From contig JAQVHL010000017.1 of the NCBI GenBank assembly GCA_028696185.1, forward strand, positions 1 to 47,255: a DNA stretch of 47,255 nt. The letters are read 5' to 3'. Of this stretch, positions 29,944 through 37,694 are shown piece after piece. Within the stretch, counting starts at the first letter, position 1. Every line of letters starts with the position of its first letter. Below the pieces are notes generated by a model. That model did no database searches and had not been told where the DNA came from. It was given only the letters and a program-made list of their open reading frames with translations. A program made the translations under genes and the position numbers. This DNA is from Halothiobacillaceae bacterium (GTDB lineage: Bacteria > Pseudomonadota > Gammaproteobacteria > Halothiobacillales > Halothiobacillaceae).

Positions 29944-30261
29944 TTACTTCAGGGTAGCGAGGTAAGCGGCAACGTTGGCCATGTCGGCATCGGACAGACC
30001 AGCGGCCATCGGAGCCATCATGGCGGTGTTGGCGCCAACCTGCTCACCGGCTTTGTACTTCTTCAGCTTGGCGAGGGTGTCGTCAACGGCATGGCCGGCC
30101 AGCTTCGGGAAGATACCCTGGCCTTCAGCGCTCATGCCGTGGCAGCTGGCGCAGCTGCCGCCGTAGAGGGTTTTGCCAGCGGCGGCATCGCCAGCGGCAA
30201 GGGCAACACCGCTCAGAGCGGTCAGGGCAGCGGTCAGTGCGACAGCGGAAACGATTTTCAT
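29944..30261 (-). CDS. Small periplasmic class I cytochrome c (c5/c553-like)
   Basis: A 105-residue precursor with a Sec signal peptide (MKIVSAVALTAALTALSGVALA, cleavage probably after residue 22 or 23). The mature protein is about 82 residues. The haem motif is C37-A-S-C40-H41 in YGGSCASCHGMSAEGQG, and the distal Met is probably in NTAMMAPMAAGLSD. A single haem and short chain fit a soluble electron carrier, for instance between sulfur-oxidising enzymes or the bc1 complex and a terminal oxidase. The physiological partner cannot be read from context. It is monocistronic, with its own terminator. Confidence 0.9.
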   Translation of the reverse strand: MKIVSAVALTAALTALSGVALAAGDAAAGKTLYGGSCASCHGMSAEGQGIFPKLAGHAVDDTLAKLKKYKAGEQVGANTAMMAPMAAGLSDADMANVAAYLATLK

Positions 30262-30502
30262 GCGTCTTCTCCTGCTAGGGTTGTAAAAGCGTCCGGGGCC
30301 TCACGGCGAGCTCCCTTTCGCGTCTTGAGAATATCCATCATGTTTCATGCCAGACGCCTTACGCCCAGACATCAACACGTTAGCCGATCACCCGCGACCT
30401 GCGCGGGTTGCAATTCACACCCAGGAATGAGCGGGGATTGCAGAATGCACAAAACAGCGCGGATTCTAGTACAAATTACAGGGAAGTTCACAGCCAGCCA
30501 TC

Positions 30503-31171
30503 TCACTTGCCAACGATGTAATCCGCATCGTCAAAACTGCGCACCCATTGCGGACGAATGACCACGAAGGTTGTGATGAGCATGCCGTTGAGTACGCCCT
30601 CGGGAAACAGGATCAAGGGCAGATAACGCAGATAGTCGTGACTGAGGTGACTCCAATCGTACAGACCGCTGCCCCACATGACCCACGACAGGGCCAAAGC
30701 GGCCGACAGCGCCGCCAGCATCGCCCCTGCAAAGGCGCTCAGGAAAATATATATGAAGAAATTATGCGGCAAGTACATATAAACCACGCGCCGCACGACA
30801 TCACTGACCAGCGCCGGCAAGACACCCGCCACCAGCGCATTGAGCGCCAGAGCCTCCCACCCGGCCATGCCCAGAAAACTGTACCCCGCCAGGATCACGG
30901 CGCTGGCAAGCACGGCCAGGGCCCAGCCGAACATCAGGGTGAAGGCGGTCATGCCCAGGAAATGGATACTGACGCCCGGCGTCACATCGGCACGCAGCGA
31001 CCACAGGAGAACGAGGACCAGACAAGCACCAAGAAAAACATGCTGACGCTCGCCTACAGCCAGAAACTCCCGCCAGGGCGCTTTCCAAACCGCCACCAGC
31101 AAGACTAGGCCAAACAAGGCCCAGGACGCAAGAATCCACGCCTCACTCAAAAGTCCGTCAGGAAGATTCAT
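30503..31171 (-). CDS. CbiM-like membrane protein (energy-coupling factor transporter permease family)
   Basis: A 222-residue polytopic protein with six or seven hydrophobic segments. From the ATG at 31171 it starts MNLPDGLLSEAW; AGGGG lies 7 bases upstream. The opening resembles the MHIPDG start of CbiM/NikM substrate-specificity subunits, and LVAGVLPALVSDVVRR and the overall layout also fit. However, the metal-loop His at position 2 is replaced by Asn, and no CbiN, CbiQ or CbiO gene is nearby. It may therefore be a stand-alone family member with another substrate or role. It is divergent from the TDT transporter gene. Confidence 0.72.
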   Translation of the reverse strand: MNLPDGLLSEAWILASWALFGLVLLVAVWKAPWREFLAVGERQHVFLGACLVLVLLWSLRADVTPGVSIHFLGMTAFTLMFGWALAVLASAVILAGYSFLGMAGWEALALNALVAGVLPALVSDVVRRVVYMYLPHNFFIYIFLSAFAGAMLAALSAALALSWVMWGSGLYDWSHLSHDYLRYLPLILFPEGVLNGMLITTFVVIRPQWVRSFDDADYIVGK

Positions 31172-31257
31172 ATAAAAACCCCTGCGGGGACCGCCGTTTA
31201 TTAGAACCCGCCAATGTGTTAATAATAAACACCCCAGCAACCCCATAGGGAAATTTT

Positions 31258-32226
31258 ATGGACACCCCCTCCGCGCATGACAAGCTCGCCCATTTCCCAA
31301 TCTCCTTCTTTGCCACCGTGATGGGCCTCTCTGGCCTGACCATCGCCACCGAGAAGGCGGAGCACGTCTGGCAGACCGGACATTTCGCCAGCCCCTGGCT
31401 GCTCGGCCTGACCGTTCTGGTCTTTCTTGGCATAGCGGCGGTATACCTCATCAAGCTCGCCACCCGGCGCGCCTCGGTGATGGAGGAGTTCAACCACCCC
31501 ATCCGCCTGAGCTTCTTTCCCGCGACCTCCATCGGTCTCATCCTGATCGCCATCGCCGCCTACCCTTACCTCCCCGGTGTGTCGCTCTGGCTATGGGGCC
31601 TCGGCACTGTCGCGCATCTGCTGTTCACACTCACCATCCTGTCGCTGTGGATGCACCATGACAAGTTCCAGATTCAACATAGCAACCCGGCCTGGTTCAT
31701 TCCCATCGTCGGGAACATCCTGGTACCGGTCATCGGCGTCGATCTGGGCTTTCCCGAAGTTTCCTGGTTCTTCTTCAGCGTCGGGCTGCTGTTCTGGGTC
31801 GTTCTGCTGACCATCCTGATGAACCGCTACTTCTTCCACAACCCGATGCCAGCCAAGCTGCTGCCGACGCTGTTCATCTTCATCGCCCCGCCGGCAGTGG
31901 GCTTTATTTCCTGGCTCAAGCTCAACGGCGGCGAAATCGACGCCATGGGCCGCTTCCTTTACTACATCGCGCTGTTCACCACCCTGCTGCTATTCTTCCA
32001 GTTCCGGCACTTCGCCAAAGTGAAGTTCGCGATGCCGTGGTGGGCCTACTCCTTCCCCATGGCCGCCATCGCCATCGCCAGCATGCTGATGTATCAGAAA
32101 ATCGGCGGCAGCTTCTTTGCCGTGCTCTCCCTGATCCTTCTGGCCGCACTCGCCCTGCTGATCGTGGTGCTCATCATCAACACACTCGCCGCCATGAAGC
32201 GCGGTGAGGTCTGCGTACCGGAGTAA
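31258..32226 (+). CDS. TDT-family / SLAC1-type anion transporter (TehA-like)
   Basis: A 322-residue protein with about ten membrane helices. The opening HFPISFFATVMGLSGLTIA is characteristic of the TehA/SLAC1 fold, as are the RLSFFPATSIGLILIAIA and IVGNILVPVIGVDLG segments. Characterised members are TehA, a tellurite-resistance protein, and SLAC1 plant anion channels. The likely role is uptake or efflux of a small anion; the substrate cannot be read from sequence. The stop is 7 bases before the SirB2 start, suggesting cotranscription. Confidence 0.87.
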   Translation: MDTPSAHDKLAHFPISFFATVMGLSGLTIATEKAEHVWQTGHFASPWLLGLTVLVFLGIAAVYLIKLATRRASVMEEFNHPIRLSFFPATSIGLILIAIAAYPYLPGVSLWLWGLGTVAHLLFTLTILSLWMHHDKFQIQHSNPAWFIPIVGNILVPVIGVDLGFPEVSWFFFSVGLLFWVVLLTILMNRYFFHNPMPAKLLPTLFIFIAPPAVGFISWLKLNGGEIDAMGRFLYYIALFTTLLLFFQFRHFAKVKFAMPWWAYSFPMAAIAIASMLMYQKIGGSFFAVLSLILLAALALLIVVLIINTLAAMKRGEVCVPE

Positions 32227-32233
32227 TGCGCGT

Positions 32234-32617
32234 ATGACCCCGGGTCTTGTTCACCTTCACGGTCTGTTTGTCGTCCTGTCACTCGCCGGGTTCATCACAC
32301 GCGGGTTATGGATGCTGCGTGACTCACCGCGACTCAAGGCCCGCTGGGTACGCATCGCCCCGCAGGTTGTCGACACCCTGCTGCTTTGCACCGCGCTTCT
32401 GGCCGCCTGGCGGCTCTACTGGCAGCACGGCGCCCATCCGGCGTTTCTGAGCGTCAAGATCGCCGGACTGCTGCTGTACATCGCCCTGGGCCTTATCGCC
32501 CTGCGACTGGGCCGAACCAAAGCCGTGCGTGCCACGGCTTTCGCCTTGGCCGTACTCCTCTTCCTTTACCTCATGGCCGTCGCCATAACCCGCCAGCCCT
32601 TCCCGTTTATCCGCTAA
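32234..32617 (+). CDS. SirB2 family membrane protein
   Basis: A 127-residue protein with four hydrophobic helices, from the ATG at 32234. The N-terminal [21 protein letters not shown] and the central [21 protein letters not shown] fit the SirB2 family, named from a Salmonella invasion-regulator locus; its biochemical function is unknown. Paired His residues in the first helix could in principle bind haem or metal, which is speculative. It follows the TDT gene by 7 bases and precedes purE by 80. Confidence 0.83.
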   Translation: MTPGLVHLHGLFVVLSLAGFITRGLWMLRDSPRLKARWVRIAPQVVDTLLLCTALLAAWRLYWQHGAHPAFLSVKIAGLLLYIALGLIALRLGRTKAVRATAFALAVLLFLYLMAVAITRQPFPFIR

Positions 32618-32697
32618 AAATCGCCTCGCAACAACGGAGCTTGAGCCAAAGGCATCGGGTGGGTAATCTTCCCCGTTTGTCACGATCAGGATTTGCC

Positions 32698-33198
32698 ATG
32701 ACAGCCGAGGCCGCGCTCGTCGGCGTCATCATGGGCTCCCGCTCCGACTGGGACACCATGGACGCCGCCATTGCCATACTGGAGCAACTCGGGATCCCCC
32801 ACGAGACCCGTGTGGTATCCGCCCATCGCACGCCGGACCTGCTTTTCGACTACGCAGCCCACGCGGAAGGGCGCGGCATCGAGGTGATTATCGCCGGAGC
32901 CGGTGGTGCAGCCCATCTTCCAGGCATGGTTGCGGCCAAGACCGCCCTGCCGGTACTGGGTGTGCCCGTACAGTCCAAGGCGCTCAACGGCATGGACTCC
33001 CTGCTATCCATCGTGCAAATGCCGGCCGGCATCCCGGTCGGCACCCTGGCCATCGGCCGCGCAGGGGCGACCAACGCCGCCCTGCTCGCCGCCGCCATGC
33101 TGGGCAACAAATACCCCGCCATCCGCGCGGCCCTGCACGCCTACCGGCGTACGCAGACCGACACGGTACTGGCCCATCCGGATCCGAGAAGCGCGTGA
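32698..33198 (+). CDS. purE: 5-(carboxyamino)imidazole ribonucleotide mutase
   Basis: Class I PurE, 166 residues: converts N5-CAIR to CAIR in purine synthesis, after PurK. Signatures are [15 protein letters not shown] near 10, SAHRTPD at 41-47 (catalytic His43), [16 protein letters not shown] near 71 and [20 protein letters not shown] near 97. The presence of purK directly downstream confirms the class I type. The stop overlaps the purK start (TGATG). Confidence 0.96.
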   Translation: MTAEAALVGVIMGSRSDWDTMDAAIAILEQLGIPHETRVVSAHRTPDLLFDYAAHAEGRGIEVIIAGAGGAAHLPGMVAAKTALPVLGVPVQSKALNGMDSLLSIVQMPAGIPVGTLAIGRAGATNAALLAAAMLGNKYPAIRAALHAYRRTQTDTVLAHPDPRSA

Positions 33199-34280
33199 TG
33201 AAAAAAATCGGTGTCGTCGGCGGCGGCCAGCTCGGCCAGATGCTGGCCCTGGCGGGCATTCCCCTGGGGCTGGAGTTCATTTTTCTGGAACCCTCCGCCG
33301 ATGCCTGCGCGGCCCGCCTGGGCCGGCAGATCGCGGCGGAATACGACGACATCGAAGGGCTGGAGCGCCTGGCGGTAGAAACCGACCTAGTCACCTTCGA
33401 GTTCGAGAACTTCCCCGTACAGGCTGCCCGCCACCTCGCCACGCTCACCGATCTCGCCCCCGGTGTGCGTGCCCTGGACGTTGCCCAGGACCGTCTCAAC
33501 GAAAAGGCCCTTTTCCGTGAGCTGGACATCCCGGTGGCGGATTTCGCCGCCATCGACAGCCAGGACGACCTGGATAAGGCCGTCACCCGGCTGGGCCTGC
33601 CCGCCGTACTCAAAACCCGCCGACTGGGCTATGACGGCAAAGGGCAGAAAGTGCTGCGCACCCGGGCCGATGCCGAAGGCGCCTTTGAAGAACTGGGCGC
33701 CGTGCCACTGATTCTGGAAAGCTTCGTGCCTTTCAACCGCGAGCTCTCCCTGATTGCCGTGCGCGGCCGCGATGGCGAATGCCGTTTCTATCCCGTCGCG
33801 GAAAATATTCACATCAACGGCATTCTGCATCTCTCCCGCCCGCGCCTGCACGACTTCATGCAGGAACAGGCGCAAACCCATGCCCGCCGCGTACTGGAAA
33901 GCCTGGATTATGTCGGCGCACTCGGTTTCGAGTTCTTTCAGGTGGATGATTACCTGCTTGCCAACGAGATCGCCCCCCGCGTGCACAACACCGGGCACTG
34001 GACCATCGAAGGCGCGGTCACCTCGCAGTTCGAAAACCACCTGCGCGCCGTGCTCGGCCTGCCACTGGGAGCCACCGCGGCACTGGCCCACGCGGCGATG
34101 GTCAACTTCATCGGCGAGATGCCCGCCATCGAACCCGTGCTCCATCTGCCCGGCGCGCGCTGGCACGATTACCACAAGGATCCGCGCCCTGGGCGCAAGG
34201 TCGGCCACGTCACCCTGCTCTCGGATTCCCCCCGTCGCCTGGAACAGCAGATTGCCCAGGTCGAGGCCCTGATGCGCTGA
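33198..34280 (+). CDS. purK: 5-(carboxyamino)imidazole ribonucleotide synthase
   Basis: An ATP-grasp enzyme that carboxylates AIR with bicarbonate to N5-CAIR. It has 360 residues from the ATG at 33198; a GTG one codon earlier is also possible. The N-terminal KKIGVVGGGQLGQMLALAG is the nucleotide-binding preATP-grasp start, LKTRRLGYDGKGQKVLRT is the ATP loop, and NEIAPRVHNTGHWTIEG is the C-terminal active-site signature. The 1-base overlap with purE indicates coupling. It is convergent with cbbR1 across a 15-base gap. Confidence 0.96.
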   Translation: MKKIGVVGGGQLGQMLALAGIPLGLEFIFLEPSADACAARLGRQIAAEYDDIEGLERLAVETDLVTFEFENFPVQAARHLATLTDLAPGVRALDVAQDRLNEKALFRELDIPVADFAAIDSQDDLDKAVTRLGLPAVLKTRRLGYDGKGQKVLRTRADAEGAFEELGAVPLILESFVPFNRELSLIAVRGRDGECRFYPVAENIHINGILHLSRPRLHDFMQEQAQTHARRVLESLDYVGALGFEFFQVDDYLLANEIAPRVHNTGHWTIEGAVTSQFENHLRAVLGLPLGATAALAHAAMVNFIGEMPAIEPVLHLPGARWHDYHKDPRPGRKVGHVTLLSDSPRRLEQQIAQVEALMR

Positions 34281-34295
34281 ACCGCCCTCGGCGCA

Positions 34296-35183
34296 TCACC
34301 CCCCTTCGAGTACGAACTCCCGAAACGCCTGCGCCACAGGTGAGAGACGCTTGCCCGCCCGGTTGACCAGATACCAGTGGCGCACGATGGGGAAACCCTG
34401 CACATCAAGGGTGACAACCCGCCCTTCGCGCAATTCGTTCTCCACCGTGTGCAGTGACACCACCCCAAGCCCCAGCCCCACCTCCACCGCCTGTTTGATG
34501 GCCTCGTTCTTGTTCATCTCCATGGCCGGACGCAGGGTCAATCCCTGCTCGCGGAAAATCGCCTCCACCGCGCCACGCGTACCGGAACCCGCCTCGCGCG
34601 CCAGCATGGCCTCCTCCGCCAGACGCGCGAAAGGGATACCTTTCTTGCCAACGAGCGGGTGGGCAGGAGGGGCAATCAGCACCAGCGGATTATCCATGAA
34701 CGCCTGCGCGAACAGATCGCTGCCCGAAGGGGGTTGGCCCATGATGGCAAGATCGGTTTCGTTGTCGGCCAGCTGCTTGAGCAGGGTTTCCCGGTTGACC
34801 ACATTGAGTGTCAGACGCACTTCCGGGCGCGACTGGCGAAAGCGCGCCATCAGGCGGGTGGCGAAGTAGCTGGCGGTGCTGACCACCCCGACCGTGAGCG
34901 AACCGCCCCGCATCCCGCGCAGGTTCGCCAGCGCGCCCTCCATGTCCTGAAGCTGCTGGGCAATCGACTGGCTGACGCGCTGCACCTCCTGCCCGGCCTC
35001 GGTCAGGAAGATTTTCTTGCCAATCTGTTCGAACAGGGGGATCCCCAGCGCCTCTTCCAGCTGCTTGACCTGCATGGAAACCGCCGGCTGCGAGAGGTGC
35101 AGCTCGCCGGAAGCACGGGAAAAGCTCAAATGACGCGCCACCGCATCGAAGATACGCAGCTGGCGCAGGGTGACATGAATCAT
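34296..35183 (-). CDS. cbbR: LysR-type regulator of the form II RuBisCO module (CbbR-like)
   Basis: A 295-residue LysR-type regulator from the ATG at 35183, with CAGG 7 bases upstream; a TTG at 35204 would add seven residues. The winged helix-turn-helix covers about residues 4-62 ([35 protein letters not shown]). The effector domain follows from about 85, with SGSDLF and GSGTRGAVE typical of CbbR-like proteins. It is divergent from cbbM with 135 bases between, the standard CbbR layout. By family knowledge it activates cbb transcription in response to RuBP, PEP or NADPH-type signals. The role is inferred from context and similarity to the second copy. Confidence 0.9.
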   Translation of the reverse strand: MIHVTLRQLRIFDAVARHLSFSRASGELHLSQPAVSMQVKQLEEALGIPLFEQIGKKIFLTEAGQEVQRVSQSIAQQLQDMEGALANLRGMRGGSLTVGVVSTASYFATRLMARFRQSRPEVRLTLNVVNRETLLKQLADNETDLAIMGQPPSGSDLFAQAFMDNPLVLIAPPAHPLVGKKGIPFARLAEEAMLAREAGSGTRGAVEAIFREQGLTLRPAMEMNKNEAIKQAVEVGLGLGVVSLHTVENELREGRVVTLDVQGFPIVRHWYLVNRAGKRLSPVAQAFREFVLEGG

Positions 35184-35318
35184 AAGCAGACCTGATAATT
35201 TCAATCAGGATAACCAAATATATCTTATAGCTGCCAGCCGCTATAGTCCACAAAGCTTCCGGGGACATGCCCGGGCGCCACGGCACACACGCCGCATCGA
35301 AAATTTCAGGAGAGCAAC
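35184..35318 (+). promoter_or_regulatory. cbbR1-cbbM divergent regulatory region with two inverted repeats
   Basis: Two perfect dyads lie here: CCTGAT-N7-ATCAGG at 35191-35209 and TATAGC-N8-GCTATA at 35226-35245. The first overlaps the ribosome site of cbbR1 and could serve autoregulation. The second overlaps a candidate -10 box TATAGT (35242-35247) with no good -35, as expected of an activator-dependent promoter. The spacing (about -54 and -18 from the inferred start) resembles LysR recognition and activation sites. cbbM has AGGAG 6 bases before its ATG. Confidence 0.6.
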
Positions 35319-36704
35319 ATGGCCCTTGACCAGTCCAACCGTTACTCCGATCTGAGCCTTCGCGAAGAAGACCTGATCGCCGGCGGCAAGCACATCCTCG
35401 TCGCCTACATCATGACCCCGGGCGCCGGCCACGGCTTCCTGGAGTGCGCCGCGCACGTCGCCGCCGAGTCCTCCACCGGCACCAACGTCGAAGTCTCCAC
35501 CACCGACGACTTCACCCGCGGCGTCGATGCCCTGGTGTACGAGATCAACGAATCCACTGGCCTTGTCAAGATCGCCTACCCGCTCGACCTGTTCGATCGC
35601 AACGTGATCGACGGCCGCATGATGATCGTCTCCTTCCTGACCCTCGCCATCGGCAACAACCAGGGCATGGGCGACGTCGAAGCGCTGAAGATGGTGGACT
35701 TCTACGTTCCCCGCCGCGTGATCGAGCTGATGGACGGCCCGGCCGTCGACATCTCCGACCTGTGGCGCATCCTCGGTCGTCCGGTCAAGGACGGCGGCTA
35801 CATCTCCGGCACCATCATCAAGCCGAAGCTGGGTCTGCGTCCGGAGCCGTTCGCCAAGGCCGCCTACGAGTTCTGGCTGGGCGGTGACTTCATCAAGAAC
35901 GACGAGCCGCAGGGCAACCAGGTCTTCTCCCCGATGAAGAAGACCATCCCGCTGGTCTACGATTCAATGAAGCGCGCGATGGACGAAACCGGCGAGGCCA
36001 AGCTGTTCTCCGCCAACATCACCGCCGACGACCACTACGAGATGTGCGCCCGCGCGGACTTCATCCTCGAAACCTTCGGCCCGGACGCGGACAAGGTCGC
36101 GTTCCTGGTTGACGGCTACGTCGGCGGCCCGGGCATGGTTACCACCGCCCGTCGCCAGTATCCGAAGCAGTACCTGCACTACCACCGTGCCGGTCACGGC
36201 GCCGTGACCTCCCCGTCCGCCAAGCGTGGCTACACCGCCTACGTGCTGGCCAAGATGTCCCGCCTGCAGGGTGCTTCCGGCATCCACGTCGGCACCATGG
36301 GCTTTGGCAAGATGGAAGGCGACAAGAGCGACCGCGACATCGCCTACATCATCGAGCGCGACAGCTACACCGGCCCGTACTTCCACCAGGAGTGGTACGG
36401 CATGAAGCCGACCACCCCGATCATCTCCGGCGGCATGAACGCCCTGCGTCTGCCCGCGTTCTTCGAGAACCTGGGCCACGGCAACGTGATCAACACCGCC
36501 GGTGGCGGCTCCTACGGTCACATCGACTCTCCGGCCGCGGGCGCCAAGTCCCTGCGCCAGGCTTACGAGTGCTGGAAAGCCGGCGCCGACCCGATTGAGT
36601 ACGCGAAGGAGCACAAGGAATTCGCACGCGCGTTCGAATCCTTCCCGCACGACGCCGACAAGATCTATCCGGGCTGGCGCGAGAAGCTGGGCGTCCACAA
36701 GTAA
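35319..36704 (+). CDS. cbbM: Ribulose-1,5-bisphosphate carboxylase/oxygenase, form II
   Basis: Form II RuBisCO large chain, 461 residues, which works without small subunits. It fixes CO2 onto RuBP and typically serves high-CO2 or low-O2 conditions because of low CO2/O2 specificity. Catalytic residues are all present: Lys168 ([13 protein letters not shown]), the carbamylated Lys193 with Asp195 and Glu196 ([13 protein letters not shown]), His289 ([11 protein letters not shown]), and loop-6 Lys331 ([11 protein letters not shown]). The gene is strongly biased to C/G-ending codons, in keeping with high expression. It is followed by a strong terminator and then its own cbbQ-cbbO pair. Confidence 0.98.
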   Translation: MALDQSNRYSDLSLREEDLIAGGKHILVAYIMTPGAGHGFLECAAHVAAESSTGTNVEVSTTDDFTRGVDALVYEINESTGLVKIAYPLDLFDRNVIDGRMMIVSFLTLAIGNNQGMGDVEALKMVDFYVPRRVIELMDGPAVDISDLWRILGRPVKDGGYISGTIIKPKLGLRPEPFAKAAYEFWLGGDFIKNDEPQGNQVFSPMKKTIPLVYDSMKRAMDETGEAKLFSANITADDHYEMCARADFILETFGPDADKVAFLVDGYVGGPGMVTTARRQYPKQYLHYHRAGHGAVTSPSAKRGYTAYVLAKMSRLQGASGIHVGTMGFGKMEGDKSDRDIAYIIERDSYTGPYFHQEWYGMKPTTPIISGGMNALRLPAFFENLGHGNVINTAGGGSYGHIDSPAAGAKSLRQAYECWKAGADPIEYAKEHKEFARAFESFPHDADKIYPGWREKLGVHK

Positions 36705-36725
36705 TAGACGCTTAGCCTAAGGCCT

Positions 36726-36756
36726 AAATACCCCCGGTCCGCCGGGGGTATTTTTT
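36726..36756 (+). terminator. Strong Rho-independent terminator after cbbM
   Basis: AATACCCCCGG and CCGGGGGTATT form a perfect 11-bp stem with a 4-base loop, ending in TTTTTT (36751-36756). It lies 22 bases past the cbbM stop and about 77 bases before cbbQ1, so the activase genes would be read only by leak-through or from a separate promoter. Confidence 0.95.
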
Positions 36757-36832
36757 CCCGCCCTCTTGGCCATGCGCACCCGACCGCCCCCTCCGTGCCC
36801 ATCGCCAAGCGGGCCACCTCAGGAACACGAGC

Positions 36833-37636
36833 ATGATCGACACAGCACAGTACCTGGTGAAGAAAGAACCGTTCTACCAGCCACAGCGTAATGAAGTGGC
36901 GCTGTATCAAGCCGCCTACCGCAACCGCCTGCCGGTGATGGTCAAAGGCCCGACCGGCTGCGGCAAGTCGCGCTTCGTCGAATACATGGCCTGGACGCTG
37001 GGCAAGCCGCTCATCACCGTGGCCTGCAACGAAGACATGACCGCCTCCGACCTTGTCGGCCGCTACCTGCTCGAATCCAACGGCACCCGCTGGCAGGATG
37101 GCCCGCTCACCCTCGCCGCCCGCATCGGCGCCATCTGCTATCTGGATGAAGTGGTCGAGGCCCGCCAGGACACCACCGTGGTCATCCACCCGCTGACCGA
37201 CCACCGCCGCACCCTGCCGCTGGACAAGAAGGGCGAGCTGGTCGAGGCCCATCCGGACTTCCAGCTCGTTATCTCCTACAACCCCGGCTACCAAAGCCTG
37301 ATGAAGGACTTGAAGCAATCCACCAAACAGCGCTTCGCGGGCTTCGAGTTCGACTATCCCAAGCCCGAACTGGAAACCGCCATCCTCGCGAAGGAAACCG
37401 GCCTGGACGAAGCCACTGCCGCCAAGCTGGTGAAGATCGGCGTGACCGCGCGCAACCTCAAGGGCCACGGCCTGGACGAGGGCATTTCCACCCGCCTGCT
37501 GGTGTACGCAGCGACCCTCATCAAGGATGGCGTCAGCCCGTTCGATGCCTGCCGCATGGCCCTGGTGCAGCCGATCACCGACGATGCGGACATCCGCGAC
37601 ACGCTGGAACACGCCATCGACGCAACGTTTGCCTGA
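36833..37636 (+). CDS. cbbQ: CbbQ, AAA+ RuBisCO activase motor (form II module)
   Basis: A 267-residue MoxR-type AAA+ ATPase (CbbQ/NorQ family) that with CbbO removes inhibitory sugar phosphates from RuBisCO. Walker A is GPTGCGKS at 39-46, Walker B ICYLDE at 101-106, sensor-1 Asn150 ([14 protein letters not shown]), and the likely arginine finger is Arg167 (STKQRFAG). The C-terminal helical lid contains [13 protein letters not shown]. It is nearly collinear with the second copy at 43238. NorQ (nitric-oxide reductase maturation) is the alternative family name; the RuBisCO context favours CbbQ. The gene is followed by cbbO1 after 58 bases. Confidence 0.94.
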   Translation: MIDTAQYLVKKEPFYQPQRNEVALYQAAYRNRLPVMVKGPTGCGKSRFVEYMAWTLGKPLITVACNEDMTASDLVGRYLLESNGTRWQDGPLTLAARIGAICYLDEVVEARQDTTVVIHPLTDHRRTLPLDKKGELVEAHPDFQLVISYNPGYQSLMKDLKQSTKQRFAGFEFDYPKPELETAILAKETGLDEATAAKLVKIGVTARNLKGHGLDEGISTRLLVYAATLIKDGVSPFDACRMALVQPITDDADIRDTLEHAIDATFA

Positions 37637-37694
37637 GGGCGTGCTCGCGCCCGCCTCGCCCGAGGCAGCGGAGCGGAATCGGGGATCACGCACC

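Noticed and set aside
30390-30408. ACCCGCG-N5-CGCGGGT hairpin between the cytochrome c and CbiM-like genes
   Set aside because: Short stem, no T-run on either strand and not at the end of a gene; insufficient to call a terminator.
34271-34297. GATGCGC...GCGCATC inverted repeat across the convergent purK and cbbR1 stops
   Set aside because: The 13-base loop and lack of T-runs make a bidirectional terminator doubtful; the bases are mostly coding.
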